64,000 nt of DNA. Origin: Henckelia pumila. Lineage: Eukaryota > Streptophyta > Magnoliopsida > Lamiales > Gesneriaceae. Position 1 is the first letter of the stretch; each line of letters opens with the position of its first letter. This document shows, piece by piece, positions 1 through 10,812 of the stretch. Location of the stretch: assembly GCF_033568475.1 (NCBI RefSeq), contig NC_133122.1:183477449-183541448 (forward strand), written 5' to 3'. The translations under genes and the position numbers were made by a program. The notes under the pieces are model-generated. The model made no database searches and was not told where the DNA came from. It was given only the letters and a program-made list of their open reading frames with translations.

Positions 1-785
1 AATACTCTGGTAACATAATATTAATTCTCGGAGTTGCTTATTTAGCGCATCTAAGAAATTCTTATGCTTACATTACTATTTTCTAGAAGTCACTACTCAA
101 TTGTCCCATGTTGCAGAGATGGCTCAGCAATTCAAAATTTTCTATCAATCTCATTTGAAATTCTGATTAAAGATATTATGTATTACAATTGATGTCAAAA
201 TCTTATGTTCTCGGTTAAAACTTTTTATCACAATTCGATCAACGTACTGAAAAATATTCCAAAATCCTCCAACACGACTTCTCAGATAAGTAAGACTCGG
301 CCAACATGAAGGCTAACAAAAATAGAAACAGGTCAACTATATCTGCGACCCTCGAAAGAAATATATTCAGCATTAATATTGTTTCCTACATTCATAGCAG
401 GACGACCACGTATACCTCAAACAACTCTATCAAAACCAATATCATTTTGAGCCTCAGATTCTTGTACAACTTTCTTCTTTTTGTCACTTCTAATTCTAAG
501 AGCCATCTAAAAGGAAAGCAAGGTCAAATCCTCGGACAACAAGATATCACAAGAAGACTAGATAGCATAATTTCAGGCAAACGAGCTTAAATAAATGTCA
601 AAGCTTAGTTAACTAGCTCAAAATCAAACAAGTCAAATAACACATAATAGGTACAGTGAAGAGCATGTAGTCAAACACATACGCAACCATCTTCATTCAT
701 GCCTAGACTCAAATGTCCAAGACTCTAATTCGAGCATATCCCAGTTTATGCTCTGATACAATGATGTGAGGCCCGATAACTCCAA
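1..785 (-). mobile_element. Decayed gypsy-like LTR retrotransposon fragment
   Basis: On the minus strand a primer-binding-like site, TGTATCAGAGC, lies at 750-760. It follows an LTR-like end (GGGCCTCACA, inner edge near 765), the usual order of LTR, short spacer and PBS. About 240 bases further on (minus, near 510) an ATG opens a short Lys/Arg-rich frame starting MALRIRSDKKK, which is broken by stops. The rest toward position 1 is too degraded to name. The plus-strand frame at 306-590 is not a convincing gene. Lineage is uncertain; I call it gypsy-like only from the PBS type and layout. Confidence 0.4.
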
Positions 786-1959
786 ATATGTTTAATGATC
801 ATACAAATAAGTAATTTATAGTTTAAGAAGCAGAAAAACTTATAAGTTGTTTTAGAGCTATCTTATAAGCTCTTTCAATTTTTTTGACGGTAATTTGGTC
901 AAACTGCTTATAAACCATTTTTAAAAAAGTTAGGGTGACACTAGCTACTTTTTAAAAGCGATCTTATTTTAAAATTTACTTCTACAAAATAGTTTAATTT
1001 TTTATATTTTCATAAATACCGCCATGTTCTTCACTTATTAAGTATTAAATATGTTTTTTAAAATTAAATTTCAAAAAAATATCAATTTTTCTGAAATGTT
1101 TTTATTTTTTGTAATATATGTTTAATATTTATGATAAAACTAATTCGGTCAAACAGTTTATAAGCAATCAAAATAAACTGTTTGACATTTTATAAAATGT
1201 ATTTAAAAAATTTGGGGTGACACTATTTTTTTTAAAAGATATCTTATTTTAAAATTTACTTCTCCAAAATAGTCTTCTATATTTTTATAAATATCCGTCT
1301 TGTCCTCCATTTATTAAATAATAAATATTTTTTAAAAATAAAATTTCCGAAGAACATCAATTTTTTCTATATTAAAATATGAAATATTTATATTTTTTTT
1401 GTAATATAGGTTTAATATTTATGTTCAATTTTAAAACTATTTTTAAATAACATTCATAATATTATACTTTTTTTTGGTAATTTTAAGAATAAAAAAATCT
1501 TACAATGTCAAACTCATCATCATCTTTAATTCGTTTAAAATAATTTCATCTAAACACTTTAACCGCTTATTTTTAGATCAAGTCGTGACAAGTTATAAGC
1601 TCTTAAATCAACTTATAAAGTTTAGGTATTTTTAATAAGTTTAATCAAACACCTTCAATATTGTTAATTTTTTCTATTCAAAAGTTTAACTAAAACTTTA
1701 AAATTATAAATAAAGATATTATTGAATTTAAAATTATAGATAAAAATAATATTGAAGTTTAAAAAATGATGATTTTACAGTGATAGACCACTGACTACGG
1801 ATCTAAAAACATTATAGATATTAAAAAAATTACGATTGAATTTAAAAATATGGATAAAAATAATACTGAAAATTCAAAAGAAATAATATAGTAGGAAAAT
1901 AAATAAAAAACAAGTTTCAAATTATCGATAAGAAGAAGAAATCACCGAAGAGTGTCAAA
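786..1959. repeat. AT-rich repeat-derived DNA with a 282-bp direct repeat
   Basis: No gene is visible. Two diverged copies of one sequence follow each other, one about 895-1140 and one about 1145-1420. Both contain a GGTCAAAC start and a GGGTGACACTA motif (933 and 1215, period 282). A block near 1560-1650 ('cttataagttg', 'aatcaaacacc') is partly inverse to 832-880, so the whole may be a decayed MITE that was internally duplicated. Part of it may also be LTR of the element to its left. Confidence 0.4.
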
Positions 1960-2300
1960 TTTTTTTTAGGCGGAAAAAAAAATGTGTGAATTTAAATTTA
2001 ATTTGGACTCCACCAAATTAATGGAAAATTGATATAAGAGATATAGATTTTAATTAAATAGTAAGCTAATAAAATGCAGTTATCTTCCATATGACTTAAA
2101 ATCTTCAAACTTTATCAAATTATAAAATTGGGTTAAAAAAATCAAATTATAAAATCAAGAAAGATCGAATCTTAGGTGGTAAAAAGATTACATATATAAT
2201 CGTAATCCTTGTATAGGTACGCAAAGATTTTAAAATATCCATCCAACATTTTCAAGTATTGCACGCACTTGGTTTGTTATAGAAAAATATCTAACTAATA
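1960..2300. repeat. Copy A of a duplicated segment (partner at 6355-6985)
   Basis: This stretch shares several blocks, in the same order, with 6355-6985. Examples are 'gactccaccaaattaatgg', 'cttcaaactttatcaaa' and 'acgcaaagattttaaaata'. The F-box fragment that follows it also has a partner, but that partner lies before the second copy. The arrangement is A-F then F'-A', as expected of a decayed tandem array. Confidence 0.55.
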
Positions 2301-2464
2301 ATTTACAAAGGGAAAATGCCATTTATGATTTACTTAATTTTAGGAAATGAAGATACACAATCTATCTATAAAAAAAATAATAATAATAAATTCCCAAACA
2401 ATCCAAGTCCAATTAATAGTTTCTCTCGTCGCCTCAAATCAAACCATAGCACGATTCAAGAAAG

Positions 2465-2638
2465 ATGGCGTCGGAGTTCGATCGTCTTCCTCGGGAGGTA
2501 ATCATATGTATTTTCGAGAAGATTTTGGATGCAAGAAGCCTATTCATGTGCTACTCCGCCTGCAAGCAATTTTCCGCTTCCCACATAATTACATCAAATC
2601 GCCCCCGGTCCTTCTTAAAATACTCAAAAAGCCCATAA
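2465..2638 (+). pseudogene. F-box protein N-terminal fragment
   Basis: A 57-codon frame starts ATG at 2465 and ends TAA at 2636-2638. It encodes an F-box start: MASEFDRLPREV, then IFEKILDARSL and CYSACKQFSA. This matches the first half of the SKP1-binding F-box motif (LPxEV...I...LD...L...VC+.F). Complete F-box proteins are 300-450 aa, and here the frame leaves the family after about 40 residues, so this is a truncated gene start. In intact relatives the F-box would bind SKP1 in an SCF ubiquitin ligase. A second, more damaged copy lies at 6305-6352 with a stop inside the motif. Confidence is good for the domain and low for any function. Confidence 0.6.
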
Positions 2639-4612
2639 AATAGCTTAATTAGGTGAAAAACGGGCTTTAAATTATACATATACATAAAACCCATAATTTT
2701 CTTTAAAATAAGCCTTAAAATAATTATTTAAGGCTCTTAAAAATCCTAGACATACAGTTTGATGAAAAAAAATTTACAAATATATTGAACAACACTCTTG
2801 CTGAAAAAACAGTAATAAATACGAACAAATCGAAATTTTTCATTGGCGTTTGTTTTAAAATGGTGATCAATACAATAATGAAAATAATACAATAAAATAT
2901 TAAATTATTTATCAAATAAAGTAATTTAAATAAAAGAACATTCACCTTAGGGTGATTGATGGTAAGAAGGGAGAGGCTGTACACCAGTCATCGCGCTTTC
3001 TAAAAATAATGTCATTTTTCAATCCTGAATAAAACAAAGCAGCATGACAGAAAGTTTTGTATATGGCATAAAAACTTAAATAATATATGAAACTCAATTG
3101 TGCAACACATCTTTTAATCATCGACTATGTAGGCATTATATATTACCATTCAGTAAGAATTTTTTCGATAATATGGTGTTTCAGATTTTTTTTATGAAGT
3201 TTGTAGAAGAAAATAGTAATTATCCTAATGGTAAATGCTGTGTTTATATTAGAACACTGAAAAGAGGAATCAATTTGAAGCATAAATGAGTAGAAGAAGA
3301 TAATATATCACCATGAGTTGAACTTGAACACACACTCATATTGAGAATATAAAATATATAGTTGGTTATGGCCCATCTTTATTTCACTCAACCACAGGAG
3401 ACAAAAGAATGATATTTTTATTTAAAAAAATGAGAGAATCTTTGGCCTATGTGAAACTGATAAGTACCGTTTTTCACCCATGATTTTCGAAGAGCGTGAA
3501 GAGATATTTTTGGATTTTTTTCTGTTACTTTGTGATTTAAAATTGAACGTACAATAGCATCAATCAGTTTCTATACCATGCTCATTCTTAACAAAATAGT
3601 AACCGATGAATAAAATAGTTAATTTAAGGAAAATTTTACTTTATCATGAATGTTTATCATTATAATGAATGATATCAAAGCTAAGAGATTTTGATAATCA
3701 TCAATGTGTGGAGTGACATATATTGAACAAAATTATATAAGAGTAGTTGTTCAAAGGTCAATGGTGGGATGAGGTTTGGCATTTTGCAAAAAAATTACCA
3801 TGAATGAACTTTCATACGCCAATAACTCTTCTTTAAAGCCTTAATAATTCAATGCTTGATAGTTGATACAAAATCGCACGGAAAATTTTATCAAGTATTG
3901 AATGTGAAGTTGAACTGGTTTAGGTGGTTTTTGCAAAAAACCCAATAAAAAACAAATTTGGTGATGACTATAAAGTATATTAATAAACAAAAATATTGTA
4001 ATTAAATTTTGTATAATTAAAGTTTTATATATAGAAGGTATGATAGAACAACCAATTACACACCAACATAAACACAACATAAAATCAAGAAAAAACAAAA
4101 AGTAACGAAAATCAATAAAATCTCAAGTCCATCAATTTTTACAGGTTGATTTTAACAATTGCTGAAATTACGAATAGAAGTATGAAGCGAATATAGACCG
4201 GATTATTTGAACAATGTTTGGAAAATATATGATATTAAGAAATGATATGATATCTATATCTGTAGTTGTTATCTACAATTTTACCCTTGAATTTTGCAAA
4301 GAACAATTTATTTGAACTGAACTCAATTTCTTATATTTGTTTTTACATAAAATACACGGAATATTCTAATCAAGCAATATAATGCATTTTTACAATAATT
4401 CCCAATTTTATATTTCGGCTAATTCTAGACAACATACTGAATTTTTTAAATAAATAAAATCATTCCAAAAATTAGAACAATGATTAAAAAAAAAAAAGAA
4501 AAGAGAATTGTGATAAAGTTGACACAGTAGAAGAAACCTAAAATTTGGTAAACCTAAAATTTGAACTATTTAATTACAAAACATTGACACAGTAGAAGAA
4601 AAATTGTGATAA
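2639..4612. other. Intergenic, no recognisable gene
   Basis: AT-rich sequence of about 2 kb. A minus-strand frame at 3841-4098 ends with RFCINYQALN, which resembles the RFCxDYRALN block of gypsy reverse transcriptase. Nothing around it supports an RT, so I do not call one. The rest shows no domain, RNA gene or clear terminal repeat. Confidence 0.4.
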
Positions 4613-5085
4613 CGTACCTCATTTTGTGAGAAAAGAGAAATCTGGTACTGACGATGAAGTTCGCTCATATTTGCTTGATTTTACCCAGATTGCCAATTGA
4701 GTATGAAAAAAACCTATTAAGAAAGAAAACTTTTGTAAAATCAAAGATTAAATATATTTTCTCAAACTCAAATCGAAATCGTGAACTTGAATATAATTAC
4801 ACTCACAAAAAACGATTTTGTTTTGACTTTTGAATGAAATTTGGCATCTTGAATGATTCTTCAGGAGAAAATACATAAGAGGCCAGTAGGATGATCTTTT
4901 GTTGCGAAGGGAAGGTTTTGAGTGGATTTTGGGGGAAGTAAGTTTTGGAAGATAACGTGGTTAAAGCAATTTTAATTTTTTTGATGGATTTAATGGATTG
5001 GGCCATACCAAAGCCATATCAAACGGACAAAACAGTTTTTATCTAATCCCGAGGCTTTATAAAATAGAAAGGTATAGAAAGAGAT
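4613..5085 (-). other. Possible 5' end of an unidentified gene (minus strand)
   Basis: On the minus strand a possible leader exon ends before GTGAGT near 4805. A possible acceptor (ctttcttaatag) lies near 4714. After it an ATG at 4664-4666 opens MSELHRQYQISLFSQNE, followed by a donor-like GTACGT at about 4615. No downstream exon could be recognised and the family is unknown. It may be the remnant start of a gene or a chance arrangement. The alternative start at 5006 gives a 67-aa frame (MAQSIKSIKKIK...) with no known domain. Confidence 0.2.
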
Positions 5086-5954
5086 AACAAACAAAGAATC
5101 CAACGCACCAAAATGGCGTTGGATTAGAGTTGGCCTAATGGGCGGTATTGTTTGTATTTGGTGGAATAATGGATTATATTATGTTACTAGTAAACAACAC
5201 GTGCGATGTATGTGGGGACACTTTGTTTTTATAATATATATTTATTATTTTTTATAATTATATTTAGTGGAATTTTCGAGCCTCATAATAAAAATCATAT
5301 AAAATTGAATTATTAATAATTTGCGCAAGTATTTGAACCAAAAATTTGATGGTTTAGTAGATGATTTTCTTTATTAATATTAAGTGAACAAATTATATAA
5401 TTGATACTATGGTAATGAGTCTAATTATGACTAATTTCATATTTTCTGATTATATAGTATAGTTTTTTTTTCAGACATATTAAAAAATAATCGAGAAAAC
5501 AAATTTTGTAAACTTTCTATTAATTTATACCTTTGAATGTATTCAAAAAATTAATGCACAAGTTTCAAAATATAGTTAATACTTAATAGGGATAGAGTGT
5601 AAAAAAGTTATTACTAAAATGGTATATATATGCCTATAAATTTGAGACAAAAACAAACAAACATGATCTATATAATTGGGACGATGGAGTATTATCTAAT
5701 TTGAATGTTTTTTATTTTTAATCATATTACGATATATTTTTAATTTTGTCATTTTACTTGTATATTGTTTTTATTTTGATCATTTAAATTATATTTATTT
5801 TTATTTTTTATTTTTTTTATGATCGAGAAACATGATAGATTATTGTAACAAAACCAACAATAATAATTAAAAAAGCATGTGATTTAAATGATCAAAATAA
5901 AACAAAATACGAGTGACATAACTAAAATGAAAATGCATCGTGACATGACTAAAA
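5086..5954. other. Intergenic AT-rich stretch
   Basis: No gene seen. Near 5700-5950 a partly inverted arrangement ('atcatattacgatatatttt', 'gatcatttaa' against 'gatttaaatgatc', 'catcgtgacatg') suggests a small decayed MITE. Its ends cannot be placed. Confidence 0.3.
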
Positions 5955-6207
5955 ATGAAAAACATTCAATTTACAGGAATGAAAATTATTAAATCACAAG
6001 CTCAATTATCAGATTATTCGATCAAGAAAATTCGTCTTGATAATGATGCAGAGTTTAAATCGCAAGCATTTGATGAATATTGTATGTCAATATGCATTTC
6101 AATTGAGCATTCAGTTGCCCATGTTCATACACAAAATGACTTAGTAGAAGAGTTTATTAAACGGTTGATGTTGATTGCTAGACCATTACCCGTGAGAAAG
6201 GAAAACG
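5955..6207 (+). pseudogene. Ty1/copia integrase core fragment
   Basis: The frame contains KKIRLDNDAEFKSQAF, DYC-like EYCMSI, EHSVAHVHTQNDLVE and IKRLMLIARP. This is the second half of a copia integrase catalytic core, in the block where intact elements have LDNAGEFTS, YC..G and HTQNGLAE. About 85 of the usual 250+ residues remain. Neither the zinc-finger part nor RT follows. At about 6205 the frame runs directly into sequence homologous to the F-box repeat, so the last 25 residues of the open frame are not integrase. Confidence 0.7.
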
Positions 6208-6428
6208 CAATTTATGATTTACTTAATAATATGAAAATATCACAATACAAAATCTATAGGAAAGATTTATTAATTATAATCTAAATAAATTCGCAATCAT
6301 AAAAGAAAAGATTTTAGATGCCTGAAGCCTATTTATGTGCTACTCTGTCTGCAATTTTTTTTGTTGGAAAAAAAAGAAGTGTGAATGTAAATTTATTTTG
6401 GACTCCACCAAATTAATGGAGAATCGAT
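6205..6428 (+). pseudogene. Second, broken F-box copy and flank
   Basis: 'atttatgatttacttaat' here matches 2321-2338. At 6312-6352 the plus strand reads EKILDA, then a stop, then SLFMCYSVC, against EKILDARSLFMCYSAC in the copy at 2465. The Arg codon has become TGA. The sequence then passes into copy A' of the repeat described at 1960. No functional product is expected. Confidence 0.5.
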
Positions 6429-6456
6429 ATAATATATATATATATATATATATATA
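6429..6456. repeat. (TA)n microsatellite
   Basis: Uninterrupted TA run bordering the left side of the MITE at 6457-6614. Confidence 0.9.
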
Positions 6457-6614
6457 CAATTTTGCTATCATTCTCATTTACCATGCCCACCTAATGTGCC
6501 CACCATGAGGTGGCACTCAACTATTGGATGTGATGAATTGTGCGTCCAATAGTTGAGTGTCACCTCATGGTGGGCACATTAGGTGGGCACGGTGGGTGGG
6601 CAGGATAACAAAAC
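6457..6614. mobile_element. TA-microsatellite-associated MITE, copy 1
   Basis: A 158-bp foldback. The left end 'aattttgctatca' pairs with the right end 'gataacaaaact'. Inside, 'gcccacctaatgtgcccacc' (6485-6504) is the inverse of 'ggtgggcacattaggtgggc' (6570-6589), and 'ctattggatg' pairs with 'gtccaatag'. It is flanked by (TA)n on both sides. The same family is at 6681-6822 and 47430-47575. Confidence 0.7.
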
Positions 6615-6652
<38 letters not shown>

Positions 6653-6680
6653 CATATATATGTATATATATATATATATA
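6615..6680. repeat. (TA)n microsatellite with TG interruptions
   Basis: About 66 bp of TA repeats separating two MITE copies. The long Ile-Tyr frames predicted through it are artefacts. Confidence 0.9.
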
Positions 6681-6822
6681 AGTTCTTTTATGGTGCCCAG
6701 CACTATGTGCCCACTTCATGCCCACCATGTACAATAGATGAGTTGACTGGTACAATAGATGAGTTGACTTGTACATGGTGAGCATGAAGTGGATATATAG
6801 TGTTGGGCACCATAAAATAACT
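6681..6822. mobile_element. TA-microsatellite-associated MITE, copy 2
   Basis: A 142-bp foldback. 'agttcttttatggtgcccag' at the left pairs with 'gggcaccataaaataact' at the right. The core holds a direct repeat 'tacaatagatgagttgact' (6730 and 6751). It has TA-rich flanks on both sides like its relatives, but is more diverged from them. Confidence 0.6.
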
Positions 6823-7315
6823 CTATATATGTATATTAAAATTTAAAATAAGAAAAAATCGTAAAATTAAAGATTACATAATCAAATCTTCAAACTTTAT
6901 CAAAAAGAATCTTATGTGGTAAAAAGATCATGACATAATTCTTGTTTTGGTACGCAAAGATTTTAAAATATCCAAAGCTTACAATTGTATTGCTTCGAAT
7001 TTGATCGTGATATTCGACGCAAATAATTCTACGTAAAGAATTCTCAAAATCATTTTTATTAAGCTAAATAATTAATTCTTGAGAATTGACTACAATATCG
7101 ATACTTGGACTCATTGTCCACTTTCTATAACTTGACCTGATACATTTGCCAGTATAATTTATTTAAACCAAATTTAAGCCGGTCACTACCCTTTAGTATA
7201 AAGATCATAAAAACTATTGGATCATTTTTTGCACTATTTTGTAGTCTAACCGTTTATAAGGTTTGATAAAAAATTAGTTTTATTTAACCGATACTCACTA
7301 AAATTGGATGGGTCA
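6823..7315. repeat. Copy A' of the duplicated segment, then AT-rich spacer
   Basis: Up to about 6985 this continues the partner of 1960-2260 (shared 'cttcaaactttatcaaa', 'tggtaaaaagat', 'acgcaaagattttaaaata'). After that, nothing recognisable. Confidence 0.45.
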
Positions 7316-8160
7316 ATCCAAGGTACGAATCCAATCTAAGCCCAATGCATCAAGTCCGGGGATAACATGAAACGTAAAGAGTGTAAGAGGGGGCCGGGAG
7401 GGTGTCCCAACGTAGCCCCTCCGACAATCAAGTCATAAATGCGAACAAATAAGAAAAACAGGATTTTGGGCTCCCCTTGAAATGTAAGGAAATGAGTCCA
7501 AATAGAATGATCAAACCTGGTATTTATAGGGAGAGATATAGGGGACCACGTCTTTTTCGTAGAGGATCACGTGCGTGTATCTCACGTGCTTCTTCATTTG
7601 AGGCTCTCCTTCCTTGGGCGATCCAAAGCATGGCCTCACCCTTTAGATGAGGCTGAAACTTAAGGGCCTCGCCCTTGAGATAAAGCTTAGGCTAAGGGCT
7701 CGCCCACCTCAAATATGATCTACCCTAGCTACTATCTCCCGCCATCGTCATCCTCAACTCTTTGACTCATCCTCACCTCTTTAGTACCTCCTCACCTTCC
7801 CAAATTCTCTGCTCCCCAACTCCTAGACTCATTCTTAGCTCCTTAGCACATCTTTGGCTTCAATTCCCAACTCCCAAGCTCATCTCTGACTCCTAATTAG
7901 AAAATCTTCTAGCTCATATTTTCCCTTGTCACCTCCCTTGGCTTTTATTGGTGCAACTCCTACTATAACATGTCTTGCCTCCATCGTCTACTCTCATGGA
8001 CCGACCTTACCCCCTAGAACTGAAACCAAGAATGTAATTGGCCCACTCATGGGGTATCACTAACTAACCCTATCAAGATCGTTCACAATATTTACCATAA
8101 TCTTTGTAAAATTTTAAAGAATATATGTATTCACCTCCCTCTGCACACATAAACGATCTC
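7316..8160. mobile_element. LTR-like repeat remnant
   Basis: A GC-richer block ('gggggccgggagggtgtccc', 'agcccctccgacaatcaagtc') of a type I associate with dispersed plant LTR sequence. It is followed by promoter-like 'ggtatttatagggagag' (7521) and a CT-rich tract with repeated 'caactcctagactcat'-type phrases (7755-7900). No coding frame survives and no boundaries or target duplications were found. Confidence 0.3.
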
Positions 8161-8723
8161 AACAATATTAAATTAGCTATTATTAAAAATCTTAGATGCA
8201 TTATTCCGCTTAATAATTTCGATTCAACAAAAAATATTTACTTTTCACATAAAAATAACATTTTTTCATTAATCAGTATGTAATAAATTTATCAGCGAGA
8301 CATCTCATGAAAACATTTTTATGCATTTAATTACATGGGGTTCTCCTCTTATTATTTGGGCTCAAATAAGTGCAGTCGTGTATGAGTATGTATTATGTTA
8401 TTGCATCATAAATGATGTGACTTAATTTTTGAAATTTAGATGGAGGAAAAAAAATGTCATTTTAATGTAGAGTAAACTTTATCTGGACTACAAATAAATT
8501 GACAATCTAGTACGTGCATGAACCATTATGAATAATTTAATTAGTACATGATCGAATTAAAAATTTCATTTACTTCAATTCTAAATTGATTTTAAGCTCG
8601 ACTGTTGTTATTAAATTCAATTAATTAAGTATATATTTGTATTTTTAAGACTAGTTATTGATTAATTTTTAAAAAATATATATTTTTATTTTTAAGACTA
8701 GTTATTGATTAATTTTTTTTTAA

Positions 8724-8770
<47 letters not shown>
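8161..8770. repeat. AT-rich spacer with a tandem duplication and (TA)n
   Basis: 'tatttttaagactagttatt' occurs twice in tandem (about 8639-8662 and 8687-8710). It is followed by an (AT)n run of about 40 bp ending at 8768. No gene is seen. Confidence 0.6.
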
Positions 8771-9080
8771 CGTTGTCCTTGCCTATATTAAGGAATTTCA
8801 GGAACTATATCTTACCGATGTGGGACAATATTTCAACACGCCCTCACACGTTCAGGAATGAACATCTAGAGCGTGAAGATATTAACGGGTAACCTAACTA
8901 TAGGCAACCCAATTATGGGCGGTCCAACACACACGGAGAGTCTGGGCTCTGATACCATGTTAAAAAATTGACTTGGACCTAACTCATCTCAAAAGCTAGC
9001 TCAAGAGGTGGGGGTTGTCCTTGTCTATATTAAGTACTCCCAAGAACTCTATCCTACCGATGTGAGACAATATTTCAACA
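8771..9080 (-). mobile_element. TRIM-type miniature LTR retrotransposon
   Basis: Read on the minus strand. The 5' LTR is 9080-8958 (123 bp), starting TGTTGAAATATTGTCTCACA and ending TTAACA. It is followed at once by TGGTATCAGAGC (8957-8946), the standard initiator-Met PBS. About 105 bp of non-coding interior follows. A second LTR copy starts at 8838 (TGTTGAAATATTGTCCCACA) and is cut short near 8771 by (TA)n. No coding capacity. A related copy is at 17640-17905. Confidence 0.7.
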
Positions 9081-9129
9081 TATATCAATAGATAAATGTC
9101 TAAATATAATAAAATTTTAACATCTTTAG

Positions 9130-10627
9130 AAATATTATTGGGTTTTTTTTATTTTAAATTTAAAAAAAATAAAATATTTCAAAAATAAGGCGTGTAGAAA
9201 ACCATATCAAAATTACTTTAAAACGCTGCCATGAAAAGCGGACACTGCCACATAGGCATCGGACGCTGCTAGTTGTATGGGGACTTGCACCCGACAAGTC
9301 CCCATGCCTTTTTTCTTTTTTTTTTTATTTTTTTTAATTTGTTTTTATAATTTTTTTAATTTATAAATATTTTTATAAAAAAATGATTATGTATTTGATA
9401 TTAAAAAGTAATTTTTTCTCAAAAAACTCAAACTTTTATTTTTAATTTTTGATTGATTATCAGCTAAAATATTATTAAGATAAAAAATAAAAAATTTAAC
9501 AGCTAAAAAATTAAATTGATTAAATAAATTTGTTTGTAATCAGTTATACGTATAAAAAAATTGGTTAATTTAAATAAACATATTTTGATTTATAAATATT
9601 TTTATAAAAAATAATTATGTATTTGTTATTAATACAGTAATTTTTTTCTCAAAAAATCAAACTTTTAATTTTAATTTTGGACTTGATTACTAGCTAAGAA
9701 AATTTTTAAGACAAAAATAAAAAAAATTAATAGATAAAAAATTAAAATTAATAAATAAATTTATTTGTGATCACTTATATTTATAAAAAATTGGTTAACT
9801 TAACTAAACATATTTTGATTAAAATTTTTGATTTAATATTACTATTAATATTGTTTGTTGTAAATTGTTATTTAATTATTTTTTTTAAAAAAATCAAATC
9901 AGATTGATCGGGTTAGTCGGGTTCGAGTTCACATTTTTAAGATGATTCCGGTTTGCCTCGAGAAATTTTCTATCTAATACTAATATTAAATCCAAATTTT
10001 TAATCAAAATATGTTTATTTAAGTTAACCAATTTTTTATAAATATAACTGATCATAAATAATTTTATTTAATCAGTTTAATTTTTTATTTTTGTCTTAAT
10101 AATTTTTTTAGCTAGTAATCAAGTCCAACATTAAAATTAAAAGATTGATTTTTTGAGAAAAAAATTATAGTATTAATAACAAATACATAATTTTTTTTAT
10201 AAAAATATTTACAAATCAAAATATGTTTATTTAAGTTAACAAATTTTTTTATAAGTATAACTGATTACAAATAAATTTATTTAATCTATTTAATTTTTTA
10301 CCTGTTAGATTTTTAATTTTATCTTAATAATTTTTTTAGTTGGTAATCAAATCGAAAATTAAAATTAAAAGTTTGATTATTTGAGAAAAAATTACCTTTT
10401 AATATCAAATATATAATCATTTTTTTATAAAAATATTTACAAATTATAAAAAAAATTAAAAAAAAATTTTAAAAAAGAAAAAAGGCATGGGGACTTGCCT
10501 AGTTTTGCAGGGTCCGTTGTCACCGACAACGTTTTAAAGTAATTTTGAAATGGTTTCCTATACGCCTTATTTTTGAAATATTTTATTTTTTTTAAATTAA
10601 AAATAAAAAAAAAACCCAAATATTATT
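9130..10627. mobile_element. Palindromic Mutator-like foldback element with 10-bp target duplication
   Basis: The element is 9140-10617 (1478 bp), bounded by GGGTTTTTTTTATTTTAAA on the left and its inverse (AAATAAAAAAAAAACCC type) on the right. The direct repeat AAATATTATT lies outside both ends (9130-9139 and 10618-10627). A 9-11 bp duplication and GG-starting ends fit Mutator-like elements. Outer arms ('aataaggcgtgtagaaaacc', 'ggggacttgc', 'ccccatgcc') and inner AT-rich arms ('aaacatattttgatt' against 'aatcaaaatatgtttattt') are all inverse. Most of the element would fold into one long hairpin about a centre near 9880. Each inner arm also contains a diverged tandem pair. There is no transposase, so it depends on another element for movement. 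Confidence 0.75.
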
Positions 10628-10812
10628 GGGTGCAATTGTTCCTGCTGGTAGAGCGGTCGAACCATGACGTTTGGGCTGCTGTGCGGTTTAAAAGATTTGA
10701 GTTGCATCATTGCCGCTAGATATAGTTTTTGGTAAAACGGCAAACGCTTGGTCCTATAATTTGTATCAGAGCCAAGGTCATGAGTTCGATTCTCATTGAT
10801 TGCAAGAAGTAC
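10628..10812 (+). mobile_element. tRNA-derived SINE-like element
   Basis: Pol III-like boxes are visible. An A-box (TGGTAGAGCGG) lies at 10646-10656 with a poor B-box near 10699. A second tRNA-like half runs from about 10729 and has a good B-box (GAGTTCGATTCTC) at 10782-10794. This could be a dimeric SINE or two adjacent tRNA-like pieces. It is not a tRNA gene because no cloverleaf can be drawn. It abuts the right target duplication of the Mutator-like element. Confidence 0.45.

Noticed and set aside
3841-4098. Gypsy reverse transcriptase (RFCINYQALN)
   Set aside because: Only about ten residues resemble RT; flanking residues and later motifs are missing.
6557-6785. Ile-Tyr repeat proteins (also at 47484-47746)
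   Set aside because: Translations of (TA)n microsatellite and MITE arms.
10637-10800. tRNA gene
   Set aside because: A and B boxes exist, but no cloverleaf or anticodon arm can be formed; treated as SINE-like.
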